Source: Aquibacillus rhizosphaerae (lineage in GTDB: Bacteria; Bacillota; Bacilli; Bacillales; Amphibacillaceae). Taken from it: a stretch of 64,000 nt of DNA. The DNA is taken from positions 1 to 64,000 of the forward strand of contig NZ_JASTZU010000024.1 of NCBI RefSeq assembly GCF_030282825.1, read 5' to 3'. How positions within the stretch are numbered: position 1 is the stretch's first letter; every line of letters starts with the position of its first letter. The notes under the pieces were generated by a model. It had not been told where the DNA came from. It saw only the letters and a list, made by a program, of their open reading frames with translations, and did not search any database. The position numbers and the translations under genes are program-made. Below, one piece after another: positions 18,192 through 26,851 of the stretch.

Positions 18192-18216
18192 GCGACTGTC
18201 CAATAAGAACAGTCGC
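18192..18216 (+). terminator. Hairpin, possible terminator
   Basis: GCGACTGT and ACAGTCGC form a perfect 8-bp stem with a 9-nt loop. The T tract is weak. Confidence 0.45.
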
Positions 18217-18270
18217 CATTTGTGCTGAACAGAATGTAATAAAGAAAAGACGTTATTGGGGGAATTAAAA

Positions 18271-19026
18271 ATGTTACAAAATGTAGGTACTGAAGAAGCT
18301 ATAAAGAGGTGGGATACCTTTGCAGATACATATTCAAAAAATCATAGTGAACAAGGGGATCTTCATAAAGAAGTTTTTTTAAACCCCACTATACTTTCAC
18401 TTTTAGGAAATGTGAGAAATAAAAAAATCTTAGATGCAGGATGTGGTGAAGGATATTTAAGCAGAATTTTGTCCAAGTCTGGTGCTAGAGTGACAGCAGT
18501 GGATTACTCTCCAAGAATGATTGAAATTGCTAAAGAAAGAACTCCAAAAGAGCTATTAATCGATTATAGACAAAGTAATTGTGAGGACTTAAATAATTTT
18601 AAAGATAAAAGTTATGATTTAATCGTGTCCAATATGGTTATTCAGGACCTAACGAATTATGAAAAAGCTTTTCAAGAAATGTATCGGTTGCTTGTAAATG
18701 GAGGTAGTTTTATTTTTTCGATATTGCATCCTTGTTTCATTACACCAGAATGTGGTTGGGAGAGAAACGATAGTGGTGAAAAGTTGCACTGGAACGTAGA
18801 TAAATACTTTTATGAAGGTGCGTATGAACAAGGTTTAGGTGATAAACAAAAGATGTTAATCTTCCATAGAACATTAACGAGTTATATAAATACTCTGATT
18901 CACACTGGTTTTGTATTAAAAAGCTTGGTAGAACCTAAGCCATCTGAAGAGATACTAAAAAAGTATCCTTCATTTGAAGAAGATTTTAGATGTGCTGACT
19001 TCATGGTTTTTGAGTTAAAAAAATAA
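18271..19026 (+). CDS. Class I SAM-dependent methyltransferase
   Basis: This 251-residue Rossmann-fold methyltransferase has SAM-binding motif I ILDAGCGEGYLSRIL (about residues 49-63), the acidic VTAVDYSPRMIEIA motif and the post-I motif YDLIVSNMVIQDL. It is of the Methyltransf_11/UbiE-like group; the substrate is not readable. GGGGGA precedes the ATG at 18271, which is preferred over the TTG at 18256. It is a single-gene unit with a strong terminator. Confidence 0.85.
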   Translation: MLQNVGTEEAIKRWDTFADTYSKNHSEQGDLHKEVFLNPTILSLLGNVRNKKILDAGCGEGYLSRILSKSGARVTAVDYSPRMIEIAKERTPKELLIDYRQSNCEDLNNFKDKSYDLIVSNMVIQDLTNYEKAFQEMYRLLVNGGSFIFSILHPCFITPECGWERNDSGEKLHWNVDKYFYEGAYEQGLGDKQKMLIFHRTLTSYINTLIHTGFVLKSLVEPKPSEEILKKYPSFEEDFRCADFMVFELKK

Positions 19027-19129
19027 ACTTACTTAATGAATCGACGGGTGCACAGATTTTATGGAGATGATAAGTAAGAAAAGTGAGATTCCTTCAGTGG
19101 TTTGATGTCATGCTTCGGTTTAATAAGAC

Positions 19130-19164
19130 AAAAAACAGTACAACGCTCAGTTGTACTGTTTTTT
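19130..19164. terminator. Strong terminator
   Basis: AAAAAACAGTACAAC pairs perfectly with TTGTACTGTTTTTT around a 6-nt loop. The A and T runs on both sides make it effective in both directions, for the methyltransferase and for the convergent PTS-like gene. Confidence 0.85.
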
Positions 19165-19244
19165 ATGGATGTAAAATTATAGTGTTTTAGTAAGTTGATT
19201 AAACTGTAATTAACATACAAAAGTATCTGAACTATATATAAAAT

Positions 19245-20837
19245 TTAGACAGAAAGTTTTTCAACTTGTTCTACATTCTGTTCGATCTTTTTGGCTGGCC
19301 ATCTGTTTGCTATAAATGTAATGGTGAAGGCAAGTGTAAATGGTACCAGCATAGCGATAATGAATCCAATCGGATTATTGGCGAGTAGAGGGGCCGTAAA
19401 GGTTGGTACATAGGCTGTTCCGCGAACATCAAACAAACCAACTAATGCACCACCAACCCCACCAGAGACTAGCGCTCCGGCAAACACCCACTTGCTAGAA
19501 AACATAAATGGATAGGCGGATTCAACAAATGTACCGAAGCCCATATTAATCACAAAGCCTGGTGTAGCAACTGCTGCTTCTCCTTTATCATGGGGGCTAA
19601 TAATATTAGCTAGGTTTATTCCGGCAGCAACCATAACTAACCCTACCATATCAACTGCACCTAGAAAGCTATTTCCTGTTCTCTCCATTTCAAGTAATAC
19701 AATTGGTAAAATTGCGGCATGGTAAACACCACCAAGAATCGCTGGCCAAATTAGGACGCCTGCAATTAATCCGGCAATAATTGGGTTAAATGCTACAGTT
19801 ACTTCTATCAATTCTTTAATTAAATCTCCAAGAGCTAAAGCGACCGGTCCGATGAAATAATAGACTAGTAGCCCAGCAATTAAACCAGCAAATCCACCTG
19901 CCGCAATATTAACTGTTGTCATCGGGAAGCGCCACTCAACAAATTTTTGGAACAAGATTCTTACAAGCAAACCGGCAAGGATACCACCAATCATTCCACC
20001 GATAATACCACCGTCCACAGAAAGTACCCCTGCAACGACACCAGCAACAATCGATACTTCATCTAATTCTGACACTTGTTTGGCAGCTATAACAGCAATG
20101 ATGACTGGTAAGGCACCAATTAAAACGTCAAAGACATTACCTAGTGGTTCTAAACCAGGTATTTTACTCAAAGCGAGGATAAGTGCCATTGCAATAAAAC
20201 CTGGCAAAGCAGACATCATGATTCCACGAATGTTTATATTTTTAAGTCCTAGACCACTTGACTCTTCCACATTACTATCATTTTTTCCGAGGAGTGGGCG
20301 ATAAGAGATGCCAAAATGCTTCGTTAACGAGGTAACAAAGGAAACGGCTCTAGTTCGATTTGTTGTTCCTGTTGTACCTGAAGTAGCAATTACTTTTGCT
20401 CCCATTGAACTGATCAATGCCATCGATGTTCCACCAGTGCCAACGATAGGAATTCTTTTCTCAGCAGCGGCTTTCAATGCTTGCTGGTTGGCTCCGTTAG
20501 GATCGCCACTCATGACAATTAACCCATCAATCACACCCGCAAGAATCTGCTCAGCAATCTCATTGTCTAGTAGTTGCGCTTGTTGATTAACTTTCTCTAA
20601 AGTTGCTTCGGTGTTTTTACTAAATGCACCTGATGAATCTATTGTCCATAAAGATGCTTTCGTTGAAGCTTTAACAACATCCATCGATTCATTAGCAGCG
20701 ATGAACTGGATAGATGCTACCTCTAGTTCCGTATTCTTTGTTTGGTTATGTATTTCGTTTAAAAGTTTGTTTGGATCTTTTCCACCTAAGTTATATAGAT
20801 TTCCTCCGCTGCTACCTATAATCGCAATCTTCTTCAT
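19245..20837 (-). CDS. PTS EIIC-like membrane protein with N-terminal soluble domain
   Basis: This is a two-part protein of 530 residues. Residues 1-185 are soluble, with loops GSSGGNLYNLGG, DGLIVMSGDPNGANQQAL and VGTGGTSMALISSMGAKV that suggest a nucleotide- or sugar-binding alpha/beta fold. Residues 205-520 form about nine membrane segments rich in GG motifs (GVLSVDGGIIGGMIGGILAG, TTVNIAAGG, NMGFGTFVESAYPF), like the EIIC domains of sugar PTS. No EIIA or EIIB domain or neighbouring PTS gene is present, so whether it is phosphorylation-coupled is unclear. It is monocistronic. The sugar is unknown. Confidence 0.6.
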   Translation of the reverse strand: MKKIAIIGSSGGNLYNLGGKDPNKLLNEIHNQTKNTELEVASIQFIAANESMDVVKASTKASLWTIDSSGAFSKNTEATLEKVNQQAQLLDNEIAEQILAGVIDGLIVMSGDPNGANQQALKAAAEKRIPIVGTGGTSMALISSMGAKVIATSGTTGTTNRTRAVSFVTSLTKHFGISYRPLLGKNDSNVEESSGLGLKNINIRGIMMSALPGFIAMALILALSKIPGLEPLGNVFDVLIGALPVIIAVIAAKQVSELDEVSIVAGVVAGVLSVDGGIIGGMIGGILAGLLVRILFQKFVEWRFPMTTVNIAAGGFAGLIAGLLVYYFIGPVALALGDLIKELIEVTVAFNPIIAGLIAGVLIWPAILGGVYHAAILPIVLLEMERTGNSFLGAVDMVGLVMVAAGINLANIISPHDKGEAAVATPGFVINMGFGTFVESAYPFMFSSKWVFAGALVSGGVGGALVGLFDVRGTAYVPTFTAPLLANNPIGFIIAMLVPFTLAFTITFIANRWPAKKIEQNVEQVEKLSV

Positions 20838-21182
20838 CTTGTTGTTTTGCCCCCATACTAAATACTATATTTCTATCATATAGTATAAACTAAAAAAGTT
20901 TATCACGCTACTATAGTAAAGTGTTAAAGTTGGAGAGGGTTTTTCTTTTATGGTTGAAACTTTTCTATACTTTGATTGTATAAATAGAAATTCATATTTC
21001 AAGAGGTAATATAAAAATAGGCGAAGTAAAATGGAGAAGTATTGACTTAAAAAGTATAGGTAATTATTTCAACAAATACGAGTGTAGGGATCTTTTTTAC
21101 TTGGTTTTTTTGTTGCAATGGGTGAATGTAATTGTCGATTATCATTAAACTTATAAATCAACTATATTTGAAACCTAAACGA
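20838..21182. other. Gene-free intergenic region
   Basis: This is AT-rich DNA upstream of the PTS-like gene and downstream of the yuzF-like gene. No convincing gene was seen. The promoter of the leftward PTS-like gene should lie here. Confidence 0.4.
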
Positions 21183-21219
21183 AAACCAAACGATGTGCCA
21201 AATACACATCGTTTGGTTT
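21183..21219. terminator. Strong bidirectional hairpin terminator
   Basis: A 15-bp perfect stem (AAACCAAACGATGTG with its complement) has a 7-nt loop and T runs on both flanks. It ends the leftward yuzF-like gene. Confidence 0.8.
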
Positions 21220-21226
21220 ATGGTTT

Positions 21227-21493
21227 TTATTTATCCGGCATGATCCAGACTATTTCGCATAGACGAACAAAAAATGAAGATTCACGTTGTTGTAATAAGA
21301 TATGGTCTGGTTTGGCGTCGATAAGTGTCCCACTAATTGAACCCCGTGTTGTTTCAACAACAACAAACTTTCCAATTAAACTACTAGCTGCTTTATATAC
21401 ATAGGGCTCCACCACCATGACAGGTAAAGTTTGTGTCCCATCCATATAGCCCATCAACTGTTGAGGCATATTATTCCGATCCATATAGTTCAT
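21227..21493 (-). CDS. YuzF-like DUF2642 protein
   Basis: This 88-residue protein has the short beta-rich DUF2642 pattern, GKFVVVETTRGSISGTLIDAKPDHILLQ, known from B. subtilis YuzF, a protein of unknown role in spore formers. The N-terminus is Met-, Asn- and Gln-rich, as in sporulation-associated proteins. GGGAGGAAT precedes the ATG. It is monocistronic and ends in the strong hairpin 7 nt past its stop. Confidence 0.65.
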   Translation of the reverse strand: MNYMDRNNMPQQLMGYMDGTQTLPVMVVEPYVYKAASSLIGKFVVVETTRGSISGTLIDAKPDHILLQQRESSFFVRLCEIVWIMPDK

Positions 21494-21611
21494 AACTATT
21501 CCTCCCTTTAGTCCACAACATAGGTTATGCGAAAGGTAGTAAAAAAGCCCTGGGCTATTTAATCAATCTTTTTCATTATTTATATTAATGACAGAAGCTA
21601 AATAGAAAACA

Positions 21612-21638
21612 GGAAGCAAAGAACCGTCCCCTGCTTCC
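21612..21638. repeat. Short GGAAGCA...TGCTTCC hairpin repeat
   Basis: A 7-bp stem encloses the core AGAACCGTCCCC. A related element lies at 47344-47371. Such GAACCGTCCC-containing mini-hairpins are frequent between Bacillaceae genes (from memory). Confidence 0.5.
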
Positions 21639-21735
21639 ACAATTTTTTATGAAAAAAGTGACAAATGTCAATGTTATTTTTCTTATAGAGGTGTTATATT
21701 AATTAGAAAAATTAGCTTGAAGAATGGTGATTTAG

Positions 21736-22434
21736 ATGAAAATTATTTGTTTTGGCGATAGTTTAACACGTGGGGTTTCTGTAGTAAAAGGAAGACTGAG
21801 AATACTAAAAGAAAATTACCCTGCATCATTACAAGACTTGTTTAGTCAAAAAGAAACGAACGATGTGACAGTTATTAATAAAGGTGTTTTTAACGACAAC
21901 TCTGAATTAATGTTGTCAAGGTTAGAAAAAGATGTAATTGAAGAACACCCTGACTTTGCGATTGTTGAGGTTGGGGGAAATGATTGTAATTTTAAATGGA
22001 ATGAGATCGTAGAAAAACCAGAAGAAGACCATCAAGCAATCGTTTCTTTAGATCGTTATTTAGCAAACATCAAAGAAATTGTAACAAAATTGCAAGAGAG
22101 TGGAGTTAAACCAATCATTGCTACCTTACCACCGCTCGACCCGGTGAGATATTATCAAACGATTTCCAACCAGTATAACCCTTCTGTAGGTAATTGGGTT
22201 AGTAAATTGGGTGGTATCGAACACTGGCATGGAATGTATAATTATCATTTAAATAAATTAGCAGATGAGCTGACAATTCCAAAAATAGATGTTAGATCTG
22301 CAATAAAAAAAGCCGGTGACTTAGTAAATCTAATCAGTGAAGACGGCATTCATTTAACTGCAGAAGGCTATCATGCTTTTAGTAAGGCAGTATATCAGTA
22401 CTTAGTAAACAGCGCAGAAGAAAAAACAGTTTGA
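21736..22434 (+). CDS. SGNH/GDSL-family hydrolase
   Basis: This 232-residue esterase/lipase-like protein has all four SGNH blocks: FGDSLT (nucleophile Ser), a block II Gly region, VGGND (block III) and DGIHLTAEGYHAF (catalytic Asp-x-x-His). There is no signal peptide, so it is cytosolic. It probably acts as an acylhydrolase on a small ester. The ribosome site is weak (GGTGA). It is monocistronic, with a strong terminator. Confidence 0.85.
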   Translation: MKIICFGDSLTRGVSVVKGRLRILKENYPASLQDLFSQKETNDVTVINKGVFNDNSELMLSRLEKDVIEEHPDFAIVEVGGNDCNFKWNEIVEKPEEDHQAIVSLDRYLANIKEIVTKLQESGVKPIIATLPPLDPVRYYQTISNQYNPSVGNWVSKLGGIEHWHGMYNYHLNKLADELTIPKIDVRSAIKKAGDLVNLISEDGIHLTAEGYHAFSKAVYQYLVNSAEEKTV

Positions 22435-22441
22435 TGAATTG

Positions 22442-22486
22442 AAAGAAGGTCAGGAATCTACCAATGTAGATCCCTGACCTTCTTTT
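22442..22486 (+). terminator. Strong terminator
   Basis: AAAGAAGGTCAGG-ATCTAC pairs with GTAGAT-CCTGACCTTCTTT around a 4-nt loop and ends in a T run. Confidence 0.85.
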
Positions 22487-22715
22487 ATAGTCTGGCTAGG
22501 ACGATGCTTCTGTTCCCTTTGTTCCATAAATTATATGAAGAAAGGCTCTGCAGACACAGAAGGGACACATAAATGTCATCTGAAATTCACAACTTATTAA
22601 ACAGTTTAGTTTAAAATGTGAAAGGGTAACTGTTAATATTAAAAACATGTTAAAATGAAAATTAGTATGTGTATTGTTTCACTAAATCTTAACAATGTAC
22701 AAGGAGGGTATAAAA

Positions 22716-24068
22716 ATGGAGTTTGATACAGTCACTATTAGTAGATTAATCACAGCAATGACCTTAACCTTTCATATCATCTTTGCTACATTGGGTGTTG
22801 GTGTGCCATTATTTATTTCATTGGCTGAGTTTATTGGAATTAAAAAGAAAGACAAGCATTATGAATTACTTGCTAAGCGGTGGGCGAGAGGTTTTGTTAT
22901 AACAGTGGCCATTGGTGTCGTAACTGGTACGGCAATTGGCTTACAGTTATCTTTAGTTTGGCCTAACTTTATGCAAATGGCTGGTAATGTGATTGCCTTG
23001 CCACTATTTATGGAAGTTTTTGCATTTTTCTTTGAAGCTATTTTCTTAGGGATTTATTTATATACATGGGACCGTTTTAAAGGTAAATATACACACTGGC
23101 TCATATCCTTACCAGTTGTTATTGGGGCAGGTATGTCTGCTGTTTTTATTACTACAGTGAATTCGTTTATGAATTCACCTGATGGATTTACGATAACAAA
23201 CGGTGAATTTGTCGCGGTTAATCCGATAGAAGCAATGCTAAATCCATCGTCACCAACTAGAATTGCGCACGTATTAGGTGGATCGTATCTAACGGTGGCA
23301 GCCATTTTAGCAACGATTGCAGCCATTGCATTATTACGTAAGAAAGGCGCTGCGGATTATCATAAAAAAGCGTTAAAAATGACAGTTATATCGATGCTTG
23401 TTTTCTCTATTTTAACTGCGGTTGCAGGAGATACATCAGCAAAATATCTTGCAGAACATCAGACGGAAAAGTTAGCTGCAGCGGAATGGCTTTTTGAAAC
23501 TGAAGAGAATGCCGATTTAATTCTTTTTGGCTGGCTAAATGAAAATAACGAGGTAGTTGGTGAACTCCGAATACCTGGTTTTCTAAGCTTTTTAGCTCAT
23601 GGAGATTTTATGAGTGAAGTAACTGGTTTGGAAGTAACACCGGAAGATGAGCGACCACCTTTAGTTATTCACTATTTATTTGATTTGATGGTGTCGATTG
23701 GCTTTTTCTTGATTGGTATTTCTTTCTTATATCTTGTATTAAGTAAATTTAAACGCTGGAATGTTCATAATAAGTTCATGCTATGGATGCTTGCTTTAAG
23801 TGGTCCACTAGCCATGTTAGCGGTCGAGTTTGGTTGGATATTTGCAGAACTCGGAAGACAACCTTGGATCGTAAGAGGATATATGACTGTAAGTGAAGCT
23901 GCGACGTCTTCTCCATATATCTTGCATATGTTTTTCTTGTTTTTAGCTTTGTATATTGTACTTGGAACATTATTTGTGATTACGTTAAGAAAATTGTTTA
24001 AAGATAATCCAGTTGAACTAGAATTAGAGAAACACTACCCTGAACTAGAAAAGGGGGATAAAAAATGA
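22716..24068 (+). CDS. cydA: Cytochrome bd oxidase subunit I (YthA/CIO-like type)
   Basis: This 450-residue membrane subunit of bd-type quinol oxidase carries the hemes and oxidises quinol while reducing oxygen to water. Nine or so membrane segments are visible. Features are LTFHIIFATLGVGVPL near the N-terminus, GTAIGLQLSLVWPNF and VEFGWIFAELGRQPW, with a short Q-loop. The sequence looks closer to the YthA/cyanide-insensitive branch than to classical CydA, which has GTxxEFQFG. The ATG at 22716 follows AAGGAGGG; the ATG at 22695 lies upstream of that site. It is first of cydABCD, overlapping cydB by 4 nt. Confidence 0.9.
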   Translation: MEFDTVTISRLITAMTLTFHIIFATLGVGVPLFISLAEFIGIKKKDKHYELLAKRWARGFVITVAIGVVTGTAIGLQLSLVWPNFMQMAGNVIALPLFMEVFAFFFEAIFLGIYLYTWDRFKGKYTHWLISLPVVIGAGMSAVFITTVNSFMNSPDGFTITNGEFVAVNPIEAMLNPSSPTRIAHVLGGSYLTVAAILATIAAIALLRKKGAADYHKKALKMTVISMLVFSILTAVAGDTSAKYLAEHQTEKLAAAEWLFETEENADLILFGWLNENNEVVGELRIPGFLSFLAHGDFMSEVTGLEVTPEDERPPLVIHYLFDLMVSIGFFLIGISFLYLVLSKFKRWNVHNKFMLWMLALSGPLAMLAVEFGWIFAELGRQPWIVRGYMTVSEAATSSPYILHMFFLFLALYIVLGTLFVITLRKLFKDNPVELELEKHYPELEKGDKK

Positions 24069-25078
24069 GTTATGAAATAGTAGGAATCACAGTATTATGG
24101 CTATTTTTGTATGGCTATGTTATCGTTGCTTCGATTGATTTCGGGGCAGGGTTTTTCGCTTATTATGCAAAAGTTACCAAAAGAGATCACATCATAAATC
24201 AAATTATTTCTAGATATCTATCCCCTGTATGGGAAGTGACCAATGTATTTTTAGTGTTCTTTTTTGTTGGAATTGTTGGTTTCTTTCCATCAACAGCTTA
24301 TTACTATGGATCCGCTTTACTTGTACCGGCAAGCTTTGCAATCATTTTGTTAGCGATCCGGGGATCCTTTTATGCGTTTGAAAATTACGGATCTAAACAG
24401 AGTAATGTCTATATGTTTCTGTACGGCGCAACAGGGTTATTAATCCCTGCGTCACTTTCTGTCGCATTAACTGTTTCAGAAGGTGGATTTATTAAGGAAG
24501 AGAATGGTGTAGTATCACTGAAATATTTAGAATTATTCACAAGTCCATTAGCTTGGAGTATCGTTGGATTGGCAATTACTGCGATTTTATTCATTAGTGC
24601 AAGCTTTTTAACTTACTATGCGTCAAGAGCCAATGATAAACCTGCTCTAAATTTAGTAAGGAGATGGTCGCTTTTTTGGGCGACACCCACGATTATTATG
24701 GCACTCACAACGATGATATTTTTGGGTCAGCACAATCAACGTCATTTTGATAATATGTTGGATTTATGGTGGGTATTCGGCTTATCGATGGGCTTCTTTT
24801 TAATTGCCATGGGGCTGTTATACATCGGTAGAAATTATGGAACAGCGTTTATCGCTATCATGCTCCAATTTTTCTTTGCATTTTTTGGATACGGTGCTGC
24901 ACAATATCCATATTTACTTGACCCATATATTCACATTGAATCTAGCGTTACGAATGAATCCATGGGACTCGCCTTAATCATCGTCTTTATTGGAGGATTA
25001 CTCATGTTAATTCCTTCCCTGATATTACTGATGCGTTTGTTTTTATTTAATGCAGATTATGCTAAAGGGAAAAAGTAG
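24065..25078 (+). CDS. cydB: Cytochrome bd oxidase subunit II
   Basis: This 337-residue partner subunit of the bd oxidase has about eight membrane segments and begins LWLFLYGYVIVASIDFGAGFF, the usual CydB N-terminus. SRYLSPVWEVTNVFLVFFFVG and RGSFYAFENYG are further family stretches. Its ATG overlaps the cydA stop (ATGA), which implies coupled translation. The cydD gene starts 39 nt later. Confidence 0.9.
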   Translation: MSYEIVGITVLWLFLYGYVIVASIDFGAGFFAYYAKVTKRDHIINQIISRYLSPVWEVTNVFLVFFFVGIVGFFPSTAYYYGSALLVPASFAIILLAIRGSFYAFENYGSKQSNVYMFLYGATGLLIPASLSVALTVSEGGFIKEENGVVSLKYLELFTSPLAWSIVGLAITAILFISASFLTYYASRANDKPALNLVRRWSLFWATPTIIMALTTMIFLGQHNQRHFDNMLDLWWVFGLSMGFFLIAMGLLYIGRNYGTAFIAIMLQFFFAFFGYGAAQYPYLLDPYIHIESSVTNESMGLALIIVFIGGLLMLIPSLILLMRLFLFNADYAKGKK

Positions 25079-25117
25079 ATTGTGGACGAAAATTTGTAGT
25101 AGAGGAATGAGATCTTC

Positions 25118-26851
25118 ATGCAAAATATAAAGAAAACAGTATGGAGGCATAAAAGAAGAATCTACTTTTTAGTAGGTCTAACTTTACTGCTCGGTCTGGC
25201 AATTATTGTACAGGCCTTCCTTATGACACGTATTGTAGATGGTGTCTTTTTGAAAAACTTATCCTTTTCAGCAGTTACATCACCAATCCTCGCATTGTTT
25301 ATTATTTTGTTGATTCGCGCTTTAACCGATTATATGAGTAAACGAATAGGTGTTTCTATTGCGAGTGATGTTAAACGTGATGTTCGTAAAGATTTATTAA
25401 CTAAATATGCGCAGCAGCCTGTTCAGCTCGCAGAAAAAGGACAAACAGGTAAAAAGGTAAGTATGCTTCTAGATGGTGTTGATGAAATGGATAGTTTCTA
25501 TAGCCAGTTTATCCCACAAGTAATGCAAAGTACGTTTGTACCGTTGTTAGTGATGATTGTTATTTTCACTCAACATATAAATTCAGGCATTATATTGCTT
25601 GTTTCTGCTCCATTTATTCCGATTTTTATGATTGTTATCGGAATACAAACCCAGAAAAAGTCAGAAGAAAAGCTAGAAAAACTAGCTTCTTTTTCTGGTG
25701 CTTTTTTAGACACATTACAAGGACTCGTAACATTAAAATTATTTGGAAGAACAAAAAAGCAAAAAGACGAATTAGAACAAAGTAGTTTAGGCTTTCGTGA
25801 TACAACGATGGATATTTTGAAGGTTGCTTTTACCCAATCGTTTGCACTTGAACTCATATCGATGATTAGTATTGGAATTGTCGCGTTAGAGCTTGCGATT
25901 CAGTTAATTATCTACGAAAGTATTTCGTTTTTTACAGCTTTCGTCATTCTTATTTTGGTTCCAGAATTTTTTACTTCTTTAAAAGAACTCGGTACTACCT
26001 TTCATAATGGTAGAAGTAGTATGGGAGCGGCTAAAAAAGTGTTACAGGAGTTTGATGAACAAGACGATTCGATTCAATGGGGAAAGAATGAAATGGCTCA
26101 AGAAGAAGTTCCACCAACCATCCAGTTAAACCATCTTAGCTTTACCTATCCAACGAGTGATTTTAAGTTACACAATATGGATGCTACTTTTTTACCAAAG
26201 CAAAAAATTGCCATTGTTGGTGCGAGTGGTTCAGGAAAAACAACGCTACTTCATTTGTTAGCAGGGATGATCACGCCCGATGAAGGAGCTATTAACGTGC
26301 AGCAACAAGACCTTGTTACCTTTACAGAAGCGTCATGGTTGAATCAGCTTTCCTATATTTCGCAACATCCTTATATTTTTTCTGGGACGATTGGTGAAAA
26401 CATTGCCATGGGAACAACGGCTGCTGTTGATGAAAAAGCCATTAGAGAGGCTGCAGAAAAAGCTGGAATCGCTCCGCTAATTGAATCATTAGAAAACCAA
26501 TATCAAACGAAAATAGGTGAAGCGGGACGAGGTTTATCCAGTGGTGAAAAACAACGTGTTTCCATTGCGCGCGCCTTCTTGAAAAAACCAACGATTGTTT
26601 TGCTTGATGAACCTACCCGTGGCCTGGATCTTGCTACAGAGAAAATATTGCAACAATCGATTGAGCAGCTAAACGAGACAGCAACTGTGATAACAGTGGC
26701 ACATCGATTGCATACGATTAAAACTGCAGATCAGATTCTATTTTTGGAGAATGGTCAGTTGCAAGCAGTTGGTACACATTCAACATTATTTGATACTTTA
26801 CCAGCATATCGGGAAATGGTAACGATTCAACGAGGGGGTAAACAAGCATGA
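25118..26851 (+). CDS. cydD: Thiol exporter CydDC, CydD subunit
   Basis: This 577-residue ABC half-transporter has six membrane segments (1-310) and a nucleotide-binding domain. In known systems CydDC exports cysteine/glutathione or handles heme and is needed for bd oxidase assembly. The ATPase parts are complete: Walker A GASGSGKTT, signature LSSGEKQRVSIARA, Walker B TIVLLDEPT and the H-loop VAHRLH. The ATP-binding half ends directly at the cydC overlap (ATGA). Confidence 0.88.
   Translation: MQNIKKTVWRHKRRIYFLVGLTLLLGLAIIVQAFLMTRIVDGVFLKNLSFSAVTSPILALFIILLIRALTDYMSKRIGVSIASDVKRDVRKDLLTKYAQQPVQLAEKGQTGKKVSMLLDGVDEMDSFYSQFIPQVMQSTFVPLLVMIVIFTQHINSGIILLVSAPFIPIFMIVIGIQTQKKSEEKLEKLASFSGAFLDTLQGLVTLKLFGRTKKQKDELEQSSLGFRDTTMDILKVAFTQSFALELISMISIGIVALELAIQLIIYESISFFTAFVILILVPEFFTSLKELGTTFHNGRSSMGAAKKVLQEFDEQDDSIQWGKNEMAQEEVPPTIQLNHLSFTYPTSDFKLHNMDATFLPKQKIAIVGASGSGKTTLLHLLAGMITPDEGAINVQQQDLVTFTEASWLNQLSYISQHPYIFSGTIGENIAMGTTAAVDEKAIREAAEKAGIAPLIESLENQYQTKIGEAGRGLSSGEKQRVSIARAFLKKPTIVLLDEPTRGLDLATEKILQQSIEQLNETATVITVAHRLHTIKTADQILFLENGQLQAVGTHSTLFDTLPAYREMVTIQRGGKQA

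Noticed and set aside
22573-22592. Rex-like site before cydA
   Set aside because: Only one half (TTCACAA) is good. The other half does not fit the TTGTGAA-N4-TTCACAA spacing.
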